From Mesotaenium endlicherianum (taxonomy: Eukaryota; Streptophyta; Zygnematophyceae; Zygnematales; Mesotaeniaceae), in assembly GCA_009602735.1 (NCBI GenBank), contig WELA01009032.1:229309-293308 (forward strand): 64,000 bases of DNA, in the 5' to 3' direction. A program made the position numbers and the translations under genes. Under the pieces are notes generated by a model. That model was not told the origin of the DNA. It saw nothing but the letters and a program-made list of their open reading frames with translations, and did not search any database. Within the stretch, counting starts at the first letter, position 1. The number at the start of each line of letters is the position of its first letter. This document shows positions 44,712 through 55,358 of this stretch, one piece after another.

Positions 44712-45856
44712 AGTAAAGAGTGTGTACTCTCCAGAGTGAGCACCTCAAGACTGTAATCTGGTAGGAAAACAACTAATGAAGTCTGACCCAAAAGATCACT
44801 AGAAGCACATCATGATCTTCAAGAGTTTCCTATGGCAAGGGGTATAAGCTGTGACTTTGCTCTACTGATAATCTCTGTGACTTACAACTGGCATAATGGG
44901 ACTTCTAAAAAGATGTCTCCGTAGGGACATCTGTAGTACTTATACTCCTGGAAACCCGGCGGATTAGGCGCGGATTCAATGCATGTAGTCTTCATCTAAG
45001 ATCTACCTTTGCATACACACACATATACCTATTGTGCTAGCGCTCCAATAGGCTACTTAGTACTCAATCCAATCAAAAGCGAGATGCTAGAATATGCTAA
45101 ATGCTTGTGATAGGTCGAGCTCACTTTAGCACATGCTAAGCTTGTAAGACAAGCTTGCACACTTATGTTTGTGCAATCGGACGGTTGCCCGCTAAGCCGT
45201 GGTACTCCTGCAGGCTGTGACGGTTCCTGTCGGCTGAGCACATCTTGGTCGGGTGCGCATGGGCCAATCGACGGGCTGCAGCTGTCGGTCGGTGGGCCCT
45301 GGGTGCCCTTGGTGGCCTCGCCACTTGGGTGTCGGGCACTTAGGAGTGCCTGGGCCCGAGTGACGGGCATTTAAGTGCCCTTGGGCCACTTGAAGGTGCC
45401 CGCCACCTTCCGGTGGCGCCACGTGGCCTCGGTGGCTCCCGTCGCTTGGCGCTGAGCACAATTAAGTGCTCGGGCTGGCTGTCGTGTGAGCCTGGGCCAA
45501 GTGTAGAAGCCCGCCACCTTCCGATGGCTCCACGTGGCCCCCTCGACCCTTGTTGCCTTTGCTTGGGGCTGTCGCTTGGATCCGTGCGGCTTGCAGTGGC
45601 TATGAATACAAAGTCAATTGCCACCGTCCAGTTTTGGACGGAGTATTCGGCCTGTACCTCTGGTGCGTTTAGTAGGTTTGGCGCACGTGACAAGTGTTGA
45701 CTTGTCACGTGGCATCTATCCCCTAGACATGCGAGCGTAGCAACTTAATGAACTAAATCACACAAATGCAAAGAGGCAAATGCCCGTTCGAGGTTGATTG
45801 CTCACACGCTTGTGGCTCGGGTACGTGCAACGACTTCGACTCAATAATTCATGACA
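44712..45856 (-). repeat. Element D repeat A1
   Basis: Outer terminus tgtcatg at 45856 on the minus strand, next to CTAG. The inner part reaches about 44712, just upstream of gag. About 105 bp shorter than A2 owing to one deletion near 44859. Confidence 0.8.
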
Positions 45857-45988
45857 CTAGAAATTCATTATACTTAATATTACCAGAAATCCATTATACC
45901 AAATATTAACCAAAGTCCTGCAGACTGAACTTATCTTATCATTATAATTGATTGATTTATTTTATCTACCAATATACTGATTTTTACA
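45857..45988 (-). repeat. 5' LTR of element H, second part
   Basis: Continuation of 30622-31229 after element D; it begins with the duplicated CTAG and ends tttttaca, the TG end of the LTR on the minus strand. Confidence 0.7.
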
Positions 45989-48342
45989 TCCTGCTTAGCG
46001 GAATGACCACATATTGCCCATTGAGGGACCTGCTTACATTGTCTAGCTCATTTGCTTGCATTATAGCTATTTTGCACTACTATTCTACGTCCATATTGAC
46101 TATTTATGTCACATTTTATCTTATTCTAATCTAACTTCCATCCTAGCATTTATCAAGTAATCTTTATTATTCTATAGATATGAATGTTTTGACCTAATCA
46201 GTACTATAACACACTGAAATAATCCATTTATTCATATTGAAAATTCGAAGAAGTGCTCATATTGGGGTTTGAAAAGGAAGGGCAACACCTCTAAACATGT
46301 TCACAAAAGTGAAATATTCACTCAACTACATTTGAAAGCATAGTCTTTCCAAAAGTACTCGAGGTACGACCACTTAAGTGAGAGAGAAAGAAGCACATGT
46401 CATGCAAGCGCACAAACACAATGCATAGTTGACCCACCCACCCTTTAAGTATGATAGAAGGTTAGAAACCTAAAAATAGGAAGCCAAAGGAGATCTAGGA
46501 AAGGAGGAATCAGGAATATACAATAGAATAGTAGTTAAATGAAAGAAAACATAGACACAGTACTTCAGGCTATAGTAAGATCAATACAGAGCTAGAGAAG
46601 TGCAATAGAGGCACAAAGTATTCCAAAGAGGTAGTCAAAACTAACAATAGAATACAACAATATCACATTGGCTTACTGTAGGATATAAGTAGACCTAGAA
46701 GGCGCCGCGCCGCGCTACCCGCGAACTTGTGCTCTACTGGATATGTCACATTCTATCTTATTCTAATCTAACTCTGATTCTAGCACTTCTAAGATGATCT
46801 GTAACGTTCTATGCTTATCAATCTTTAATCTCATCATGTCATAACGTAGCAACATATGCCATTTGTTCAAATTTGTAATTCTCTTTAACATAATATTCCT
46901 TGAGGTCTTACCGCCCCAAAAGGCACGATATCAAATAACATCAAACATTACTGAATTAACATCAAACACTTCTCGTGCCTAACCGCGTCGAGACCAGGGC
47001 ACGCGTAGTGCTCTCTTGCACGTGTGCCATCGACATGGTCAACTTGTTGGTGGCCTCCTGCACGTGGGTTGTCAACTCCTGGTCGATCACCAGGGACCGA
47101 CTTCCACATGTGTGTCGGTGGCAGGTTGCACAAGGTTGATTATCTGCTGGTTATTCTACACTGGTACAAGCCAGTTGAAGTTCAATAATCTTTTAGCGTT
47201 GTTCACTCCAAAAAATCCTTTTTAGATCCTTCTCAGAACTTAACAATTTTCACAAAGTTTCTATTGCTCTATTATTCTTACAAGGATCGAAGTGTTTACT
47301 TCCAAGTAGGCTTTTGCCCGAATCAAAGGGTGTTCAATTAACCACAATTTGATTTGCAAAAATGACGTCGAAGCAGATGAACAAGAAAGCACCAAGTATA
47401 TAGAAAATTGCCAACTCAAACTTTTACTTAATTTAAAAAATTTCAAGCTTACAAACTTTCAAATTCTACAGCACGTATGCTTGGTATGGCTGAGCCTTTT
47501 CTTCTTGCCGCAATTGTTAGTTCTATCTTTGTTATTTACTAAGCGCTTTCTTGCTAGCTCAGCTCTTGATAATAGCCATTACACATTTATGACTCCTGAG
47601 AATCTAAAACTCACACATTTGTCATCATATTATGTGCTCTTTGCATGTTCGTGGTGTTTGTTCCAATCCTTCACTAGAATCTCCTAGCAAAGCCTATCCG
47701 CGAGCTTCTCTATCTTCTAAGCAGGAATCCCTTTTTGAGAACTCTTGAATTTTAACTATCTATGATACAAAGCGTAAGAGGAGGGCAAATATTTTCAAGC
47801 GTCGATAGATGCGTATCTCCTTGGCTCCTTCTAGCCTTGGGAACTCTTTCTCTGTCTTCTTCTCCTTTGCGTGTTTCTTCCTTCTTCCTTCTTCTCTCTC
47901 CTTCCTCTTCTTGTTTCTCTGGCAAAGTGTGCGGGGGAAAATGAGAGAAAAGCGTGCAAGGCTTGTGCCTTTCACAGGCACTGTGCATGCATGCATTTCT
48001 TGAATACTCACGCTTGACCTATGTCGCGTCATAATTGCATGAATGCGAAGCCTCGTAACTATCGTGCGTGATAGCTTAACCTTTCAATCAGCATGCGCGT
48101 TGACGTGGCTTCAAACCCATGTCTTCTATCGTGGCAACGTCATCGTGGCAACCGTGCCAATGGACCATGGCTGAGGCGGCCTGCCTTCTCAGCGTTGCCT
48201 AACGTGGCATCTGCTAAAGCCTGAAAGAATGGCTCCTGTGCCAGATCTGCCTGACTTGGCAGCTGTTGACATGTTCCTCGCTTAAGCTGTGCCTGAATTG
48301 ACAGCTGCTAGCGTGGACCTTCTCAAGTTTTTGGTGGAGTAA
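45989..48342. other. Unassigned intergenic DNA with a spaced ~75-bp direct repeat
   Basis: No supported gene. Similar stretches beginning tcacatt(t/c)tatcttattc occur near 46108 and 46747, about 640 bp apart. Short frames near 47350-47690 have no recognisable product. Confidence 0.35.
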
Positions 48343-48802
48343 TGTAGTGATATAAGATTGAATACAGTAGTTTGTTTTCATATGTTAATGCTTTTGAATA
48401 TTTTTAGAGTACTTTTGTGTGGATTCAAGTGTGAATAGATACTCTAGTGACTTGGTTCATGTCCTTTGATCCTTCTAAGTCATTTATGAAATTAAGACTT
48501 AAAACATCGCCTTGTGGCAAAGGTCAAACATGCCATTTACAGGTCAAGAGGACATGTGTACATTACTCTAGAAAGAGCTGGCAAGTTTGGGATGTGTTGG
48601 ATGCCAACACATCAACATACACTTTCCTAGAAATTACTTATGTAGCAAGTATATAAACAAGAGCTAGAACATAGAAAGACATTCCAGAATCACTCTTGTA
48701 CTTGCCAAAATCCAGAAATATATTAACTTTCAAGAAGCCATCTCTCTTTCAAGAAGCTACCACTTGTGTTCAAAGATCCTTGTCTTGAATAGATAAAGTA
48801 TT
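48343..48802 (+). repeat. 5' LTR of element F (end hidden by gap)
   Basis: Begins tgtagtgatataag. It follows the element G LTR through a TATA-like tatataaac (about 48649) and the ttgtgttcaaagatcc tail. The last ~28 bp, PBS and most of gag fall in the gap. Confidence 0.82.
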
Positions 48803-49246
48803 NNNNNNNNNNNNNNNNNNNNNNNNNNNNNNNNNNNNNNNNNNNNNNNNNNNNNNNNNNNNNNNNNNNNNNNNNNNNNNNNNNNNNNNNNNNNNNNNNN
48901 NNNNNNNNNNNNNNNNNNNNNNNNNNNNNNNNNNNNNNNNNNNNNNNNNNNNNNNNNNNNNNNNNNNNNNNNNNNNNNNNNNNNNNNNNNNNNNNNNNNN
49001 NNNNNNNNNNNNNNNNNNNNNNNNNNNNNNNNNNNNNNNNNNNNNNNNNNNNNNNNNNNNNNNNNNNNNNNNNNNNNNNNNNNNNNNNNNNNNNNNNNNN
49101 NNNNNNNNNNNNNNNNNNNNNNNNNNNNNNNNNNNNNNNNNNNNNNNNNNNNNNNNNNNNNNNNNNNNNNNNNNNNNNNNNNNNNNNNNNNNNNNNNNNN
49201 NNNNNNNNNNNNNNNNNNNNNNNNNNNNNNNNNNNNNNNNNNNNNN
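48803..49246. other. Assembly gap (444 N)
   Basis: Run of N. The true missing sequence (LTR end, PBS, most of gag) is probably longer than the stated N count. Confidence 0.99.
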
Positions 49247-49417
49247 GATGCAAGAAACCAGCAAGGAGTGAAAGCAAGACTCTCCCCGGCTGAAAAAGAA
49301 GCTCTCATGACGGCTGGACTATGCTTTTATTGCAAGGAAAAGGGCCATCGTGCACTTTCATGCCCCAAAAAGTTGTCAAAAAACGGACCTACATCTTTGG
49401 CCTCAAGCCTACCACCT
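49247..49417 (+). pseudogene. Gag C-terminus of element F
   Basis: SPAEKEALMTAGLCFYCKEK, with zinc knuckle CFYCKEKGHRALSC. The frame ends at a stop about 11 codons after the slippery heptamer. Confidence 0.8.
49378..49384 (+). promoter_or_regulatory. Canonical -1 frameshift heptamer of element F
   Basis: a aaa aac in the gag frame (codons tca aaa aac). A -1 slip leads exactly into the protease frame at 49384. A weak stem can form about 15 nt downstream (ggcctcaag with cttaagacc, two mismatches). Confidence 0.75.
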
Positions 49418-50160
49418 TAAGACCCACTTCACGAGAAGGCAACAAGACAAGTGAGGTGGAGACCCCCGTTGGAGACGACGTCCCAGCCCCAATGAGTTTG
49501 AGAGGTAACCTTGGAGGAGAGAAGGTCCACATCTTGGTCGATAGCGGAGCTCAAGGCAACTTCATTGCTGCAAATTTGGCCACCAAGCACGGTATTACTA
49601 TGCGAACTCTTGACCACGACGAGGAGATTATGATGCCCGATGGATTCTCCTATACTACCCCTTCCAAGAAGACGTACCCCTTGGCACTCTCTATCAAGTC
49701 CTTCAAGGATAGAGTAGTGTTCTCCCCCATGCAATTGGGCAAGTACGACGTCATCCTAGGGACGCCTTGGTTGACCAAGCACAACCCCCAAGTTGATTGG
49801 AGGACCGGTACTATCAAGATCAAGAATGACATCACTTCAAGAATCTGTATTTTGCACGCAATCCAGAATGTCTGGACCCAAGGCATCGAGAAGCCGGCAC
49901 ACGAGATACTATTGTCCGCCCTCCAACTCAAGAGACTTGTGAGGAAGGGACACGAGCTTCTTTTGGCCTTGATCACGCCAAAAGACATCAAAAAAGACAT
50001 CGAGAGTCAAGAAGGCAGCCCCGTTCCCAAAGAGATACAAGAAGTCTTAGGGGACTACAAAGAAGTATTCTCCCCGGAATTGCCCAAGGGCTTACCCCCC
50101 AAGAGATTCGTAGACCACAAGATAGTGTTGGAACCCGGAAGCAAGCCATCTCTCGGCCTA
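49385..50160 (+). pseudogene. Protease region of element F
   Basis: HILVDSGAQGNFIAANLATK carries DSG; KYDVILGTPWLTKHNPQVDW follows. Linker to RT reaches [21 protein letters not shown] frameshift near 50150 separates it from RT. Confidence 0.85.
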
Positions 50161-50890
50161 CGTTCAAAATGTCATACAAGGAGCTAGACGAAGTCAAGAA
50201 GCAAATCAAGGAGCTACTGGAGCATGGCTTCATTCGACCTAGCAAGTCGCCATTTGGAGCCCCGGTGCTATTTGTCAAGAAGAAAGATGGTACCTTGAGG
50301 ATGTGTGTGGACTATCGCGCCCTCAACATGATCACCATCAAGAATCGATACCCGCTGCCGCGCATGGATGAGCTCATGGACCGGCTGGTTGGAGCCAAGT
50401 ACTTCACAAAGATTGACTTACGGAGCGGCTACCACCAGATTCGCATCACAGAACCGGACATAAAGAAGACGGCATTCAGGACAAGATATGGACATTTTGA
50501 GTTCATGGTCTTGCCATTTGGACTCACAAACGAGCCAGCAACTTTCATGACTATGATGAACACCATATTTCAGCCCATGTTGGACAGATTTGTGGTGGTA
50601 TTCATTGATATGACATCCTTATCTACAGCAAGACCCTTGAAGAGCATGCGAGACACTTGAAAGAAGTCCTTGAAGTATTGAAGCAAAACAAGCTATTTGC
50701 AAAGGCGTCAAAGTGCGAGTTTGCCAAATAAGAAGTGGAGTCCCTAGGTCTCCACGTGACTGCTGATGGCATCAAGATGGACTCCAAGAAGACCACGGTG
50801 GTGGAGGAATGGCCAACCCCCACGACCAAGAAAGAACTCCAATCATTCTTGGGATTTGCCAATTGGTACAGGTGATTCATCTGGAGCTTC
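50161..50890 (+). pseudogene. Reverse transcriptase of element F
   Basis: [75 protein letters not shown], then VVVFID where two extra bases shift the frame inside the FIDD active site. Stops near 50728 (TAA) and 50873 (TGA). Confidence 0.87.
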
Positions 50891-51673
50891 TTGCACATAG
50901 CAGCCCCCCTGACTGATCTACTCAAGAAGGACAGGCTTTATACATGGACCGAAAAAGAGGAAGAGGCATTTCAAGAGTTAAAGCGAAGATTGACCACATT
51001 CCCGGTGCTCACACTTCCAAGTCCAAACCCAGATTGGCCCTTCCACGTCATCACCGATGCATCTTCCTATGCAATAGGAGCAATCCTGCTTCAAGACCAA
51101 GGCAAGGGACTGCAGCCCATCGCCTACGAGTCAAGGAAGCTAAATCCAGCCGAGCAAAATTATACAACCACGGAGCGAGAGGCATTGGCGATTGTACATG
51201 CCTTGAAGGTTTGGCGCTGCTACGTTGAAGGACGCAAAGTACTGGTCACCACGGACCACGAGGCGTTAAAGCACCTCCAAACGCAGCCGTATCTCTCAAG
51301 GAGACAAGCAAGATGGAGCGGATACTTGCAACAATACAACATCACGATTCAGTACCAGCCCGGCAAGACAAACCCGGCTGACCCCCTCTCAAGACTGCAA
51401 TTAAATGCAGTGATGGTATCCCTGAAGACAGATCTGGAAGCTCGATTTTCAGCCGCCTATGAAAGAGACCCTTACTACAAGAACGGAGAAGCAGCCTTGG
51501 ACCCATGCAAGAAGCAAGAAGGCAATTATTGGGTGAGGCAAGATACGGGCCAGAGATGTGTTCCTAATGACTTAGACCTCCGGCTCTTGCTTCTACGAGA
51601 AGCACACGACAACCCTCTTGGAGGACACTTTGGAATCCTAAAGACCACGGGCGTTCTAGCCAGGACTTATTGA
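50891..51673 (+). pseudogene. RNase H and integrase zinc domain of element F
   Basis: FHVITDASSYAIGAILLQDQ, NYTTTEREALAIVHALKVW, RKVLVTTDHEALKHL and QYQPGKTNPADPLSR give a complete RNase H. HDNPLGGHFGILKTTGVLAR starts the HHCC domain. The frame ends TGA at the YWWPG position. Confidence 0.88.
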
Positions 51674-52435
51674 TGGCCAGGCATGTCTAAGCAAGTCAAG
51701 GAGTACTGCATGAGCTGTGACACATGCCAAAGAGTCAAGCCATCATCCCAAAAGGCGGGAGGACTCCTCCAACCACTACCAATCCCTGAAAGGCAATAGA
51801 CGGACATCTCAATGGACCTTATCGTGGACCTGCCCGTGACACCTCGAGGCCATAATGCAATACTCACGGTGGTGGACAGACTTACCAAGATGGCTCATTT
51901 TATTCCCACGACGACTAAGGCTACAGCACCACAACTTGCAAGACTCATCTTTGACAACATCTTCCGACTCCATGGACTACCATCAAGAATTGTGTCAGAT
52001 AGAGACCCAAGATTCACAAGCCATTTCTGGAAAAATCTCTTCAAGAACTTGGGTACATCGCTGGATATGTCTACTGCCTACCACCCACAATCAGATGGGC
52101 AAACCGAGCGTATGAATCGTACCCTAAAGACCTCTCTAAAGGCCTACGTGTCTACCCTCGAGCAAGACTGGGACATGTACTTGACCCCCCTCGAGTTTGC
52201 CTACAACAACACTACGCAGGCCTCTACCCAAGAGTCCCCATTCTTCCTCAACTATGGCTTCCATCCGACCACGCCACTGAGCTTCACGGCTGGCCATGAT
52301 GAAGTACCTGCAGCCACAGATTTTATGGAGACATTAGAAGCAGCCCTTACAGCAGCGAAGAAAGCTCTACAACACGCGCAAGATGCTCAAGCAAGAGTGG
52401 CGAACAGATCCAGAAGAGAAATTACGTACTGAGTG
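51674..52435 (+). pseudogene. Integrase core of element F
   Basis: CDTCQRVKPS of the zinc domain, then MDLIVDLPVTPRGHNAILTV (Asp), IVSDRDPRFTSHFWKNLF (Asp), YHPQSDGQTERMNRTLK (Glu), FAYNNTTQASTQESPFF. All three catalytic residues are present. Nonsense codons TAG near 51799 and TGA at 52430-52432. Confidence 0.88.
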
Positions 52436-52756
52436 GGTGACAACGTGTTACTATCATCCAAGAATATTTCCCTGAACAACAGGCCTGCCGGCAGCAAGTT
52501 CTTTCCCAAGTATTTGGGACCCTTCAAGATTATCCAGCAAGTCAACCCCGTTGCTTTCAAGCTAGAACTTCCCCAGACTATGCACATGGACCCCGTATTC
52601 CACGCTTCCCTCTTCAAGCCATATGTGCAACCCGACAACAAGTTCCTAGGACGTGTGACAACCCCACCAGCCCCAACAATAGTGGATGATCATTTGGAGT
52701 ACGAAGTGGAAGACATAGTGGCTATGAGAAATTTCAGGAGACAGCAGCAATACTAG
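52436..52756 (+). pseudogene. Integrase C-terminal module of element F
   Basis: VGDNVLLSSKNISLN, FFPKYLGPFKIIQQVNPVAF, MDPVFHASLFKPYVQPDN, then DHLEYEVEDIVAMRNFRRQQ, which resembles the first strand of a chromodomain cut short by TAG. Confidence 0.82.
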
Positions 52757-53410
52757 ATCAAGTGGAAGGATATTCAGAACAAGAAAGAGGAAAAATTGAC
52801 ATTAGACACTCTTCTCTTCTTGCAGTTTCTGGACAGAAAACTAAAACTGCTACTGGTGATAGGTCTCTTCATAGTAAATTCTGAAAATTTATGTGGCTGT
52901 ATTCCATGAGTAGCAGGTCATTTAGAGTCTAAGTTTGCTCAATTTGGAGCACTGGTGAGAGAGATATGATGCTCTAAGTAGAAGGGGGTGAGGCTGCTTG
53001 CATTGTTAGGGCAAAATATGCCTTCTGACATTGTGCCCTCCCCTGGACTTGGAATGCTTTGAAACTCAAGACTCTGATAGAACATATTACAGCGCCCATT
53101 TTGAGACTTACTTTGCAGACTTTGGAGAACTATAGTTGGACTTAAGATTTTCAGAAGTTTCTGCACAGATTTGGAAGAGTGCCTACTCTCTTAGCTCTCA
53201 ACGACACTTCAAAGATTAGAATGATCTCAAATTTGGTGACCCGGTAGAGTTCTCCAACACGGTCCGTCTGGCACTTGAATTTTTAGATTTGAAGCAATTT
53301 TGTGGACGCTATGGATTTTTGTATTTGTGGCAGATTTTGGGCCAACTTGTACAATTTTCTTCATCATTAAGGAGTAGGCTAGCCAATAAGGTCACACCAC
53401 CTACGGCCTT
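52757..53410. other. 3' untranslated region of element F, no gene
   Basis: No protein-like frame. The body of a 3' LTR expected here is not recognisable; only its last ~75 bp occur at 53550-53627. Confidence 0.4.
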
Positions 53411-53539
53411 GCCTAGTCTACCTTACATGTGTAGCACCTTACTTGGCGCCTTTGACTAGTCCTCTTCACATGTGTGGCATCTGACTTGAAACTGTTGACT
53501 AGTTTGCTCCACATGTGTAAGACCTGACTTGACTCGCCG
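53411..53539 (+). repeat. 43-bp minisatellite, three units
   Basis: Units start at 53411, 53454 and 53497, each like gactagtctacttcacatg then tgtggcatctgacttg, period exactly 43 bp with divergence. Confidence 0.75.
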
Positions 53540-53549
53540 AGACGTCGCT

Positions 53550-53627
53550 TTTGTGTTCAAAGATCCTTGTCTTGAATAGATAAAGTATCATATTTCACTA
53601 AGTACTTCATCTATCTGTTTCACTACA
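53550..53627 (+). repeat. 3' LTR fragment of element F
   Basis: ttgtgttcaaagatccttg through cactaca; matches the tail of the 5' LTR and of the element G LTR. Confidence 0.8.
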
Positions 53628-54364
53628 TTACGTGAGGCTGACTAAGTGTCTTTCAACGTTAAACTGTACATGTAAGCGCTTTGGTCGATGAGTCAGCGTT
53701 GACTGTCTGTACCTTGGGCGCTGCCGTTATTCCCGCCACGCATGCCGTGCCGTCCAGTGGCGTGAGTCGCGACACACTTACCATGCATGTCCAGTGCGCA
53801 ACTTAAGTGGGATCTATAGTGGGGCTATTTACATCCCCCCCCACTAGGCTCCCAAATGTCAGGTCAGGTGACCACTTTCGCTGCCTAATGCCGGCAGTGC
53901 TCCGGGACACAAACCAGCCAATTTTGCCCCCGAGAGCAACCTTGCTCATCTTGCTCAATTTTGCACAAAATGGCCAAAACTGGCAGTGGTCATTTGGCGC
54001 TGGGCAAGGGGTAAAGCTAGAGCCATTTGACCGGGCGTCCGTATTGTACCCAGTAGCTCCTCTCCCGCTCACATGCACGCGCGGATCCTCCACACGGATG
54101 AAGGCGGTCTGTAGTAGATCTCCTAGTGGGGGGGCATTAAGCGGGGTCCTAATGTCGCTATTCATAGCGCTTCTTTAGTGCGCTTCTTAATGCTACTGCT
54201 AACTGCAATTTCATACGCTAATTGCACCAAATCCATACTGATCAGGGAGAAAGAGCAAAGGATACTCGTGTCATTTGAATCTGGTGGTGGACCGAGAAGG
54301 CGGAAAGGAGCGAGGCTGTCTGTTAAGGCAATCTGGCCCACCTAGTTCGTCAAGTTCGTAAGTG
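53628..54364. other. Unassigned intergenic DNA
   Basis: Overlapping frames near 53805-54178 on both strands have no recognised product and no splice logic. Confidence 0.35.
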
Positions 54365-54578
54365 CTCGAATTACTGGGTCTATGGCATCCACCCTCCCTC
54401 CCTCCCTACCTACCTCCCTACCTCCCTCCCTCCCTCCCTTCCTCCCTCTCTCACACTCTCCCTCCCGCTTCCTCTTTCTCTCTCCCTCTCCTTCCATACC
54501 TCCCTCCTCATTCTCCCTCTCTCTCTCTACCTCTCGCTTTCTCTCTCTTTTTCACTCCCGTGCCTACCTCTCTCTCTC

Positions 54579-54614
<36 letters not shown>
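54365..54614. repeat. CT/CCT-rich low-complexity tract
   Basis: Pyrimidine-only stretch with ccct and (ct)n arrays, ending in a single N at 54615. Open frames across it are compositional. Confidence 0.85.
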
Positions 54615-54745
54615 NCATCGCCAGCTCAGCTTCTTAATAGTGGTGCCGTTTACCTTCCCTGGCCTGGCCGGGGCGCGGTGCCGGCGGGTGGGGACGATTT
54701 GGACCGCGCAGGGGGAAGAAGCCGCAGGCGCGGTCGCTGAGGAGG

Positions 54746-54870
54746 ATGGTGGAGGCGGGGTTTCTGGACATCGGCATGGCGCAGGCGGCGGCGCAGGACC
54801 CCCTGGTGCTCGGGTCCGAGGGCAAGGAGGGCAACTCGGGACCCTGGCGCGCCCCCTACTTTGTCAGCGA
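54746..54870 (+). CDS. Possible isolated exon, unknown product
   Basis: MVEAGFLDIGMAQAAAQDPL, then VLGSEGKEG and WRAPYFVSE, followed by a gt (gtgtgg) directly before the next CT tract. Codon pattern and GC content look coding and differ from the flanking simple repeats. I do not recognise the protein, and no partner exon is found. Confidence 0.3.
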
Positions 54871-54905
54871 GGTGTGGATCTCTCTCTCTCTCTCTGTCCC
54901 TGCCT

Positions 54906-54910
<5 letters not shown>

Positions 54911-54972
<62 letters not shown>
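54911..54972. repeat. (CT)n microsatellite
   Basis: About 31 uninterrupted CT units, followed by a good acceptor-like gcag. Confidence 0.9.
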
Positions 54973-54975
<3 letters not shown>

Positions 54976-55358
54976 GGCTGCCATGTGTCACTGTGCTGCT
55001 GTGCTGCATCAGGTCGACTGCATCTGGCCTTTGTTTGGGCCGCAGGCTTTCCCGAGACTTGCTGGTTTCTGGGCACGCAATGTGTCATCGCTAGACATAG
55101 CCATGTGGATTGGTTTGAGGCACCTGGCAACCTTCTTGTCGCGTATGCGTGGGCCCTCCTTGTGGCGTTTTCAGCCAGCTTCTTGCTTGCTTATCAGGCA
55201 TCATCAAGCAGCAGGCTGCTAGACGTGCATCTTCATGTGTGTGCATGTTATATGTTCTCTCTCTCTCTCTCTCTCTCATGTACGTGTGTATTTGGTTTCT
55301 TGGAGTCTTGCAGGTGCATTCCACACAGTAGTCTAATAGTTCAACATTTTGTAGAATC

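Larger units (their letters stand above)
31230..45856 (-). mobile_element. Element D: gag-protease retroelement with split direct repeats (contains element C)
   Basis: On the minus strand the order is A1 (45856-44712), gag and protease body, B1 (40514-40381), A2 (40378-39391, then 31634-31364 after element C), B2 (31363-31230). The outer ends are tgtcatg (A1 start) and cacgaca (B2 end), flanked by CTAG on both sides (31226-31229 and 45857-45860) in the H LTR. About 6.9 kb without element C. No RT, integrase or recombinase is visible, so it must be non-autonomous or reduced. Confidence 0.75.
48343..53627 (+). mobile_element. Element F: Ty3/Gypsy element, plus strand, with assembly gap
   Basis: 5' LTR, gap, gag zinc knuckle, -1 frameshift site, protease, RT, RNase H, integrase, C-terminal module, then only the last ~75 bp of an LTR (53550-53627, ending cactaca). 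No chromodomain or ORF3 is visible. The LTR family matches element G. Confidence 0.88.

Noticed and set aside
31230-45856. Element D as a cut-and-paste DNA transposon
   Set aside because: Ends share only 7 bp of inverted similarity, and the contents are gag and retropepsin, so a retroelement is more likely.
48723-49308. Three open frames spanning the N gap
   Set aside because: They exist only because N codons are not stops.
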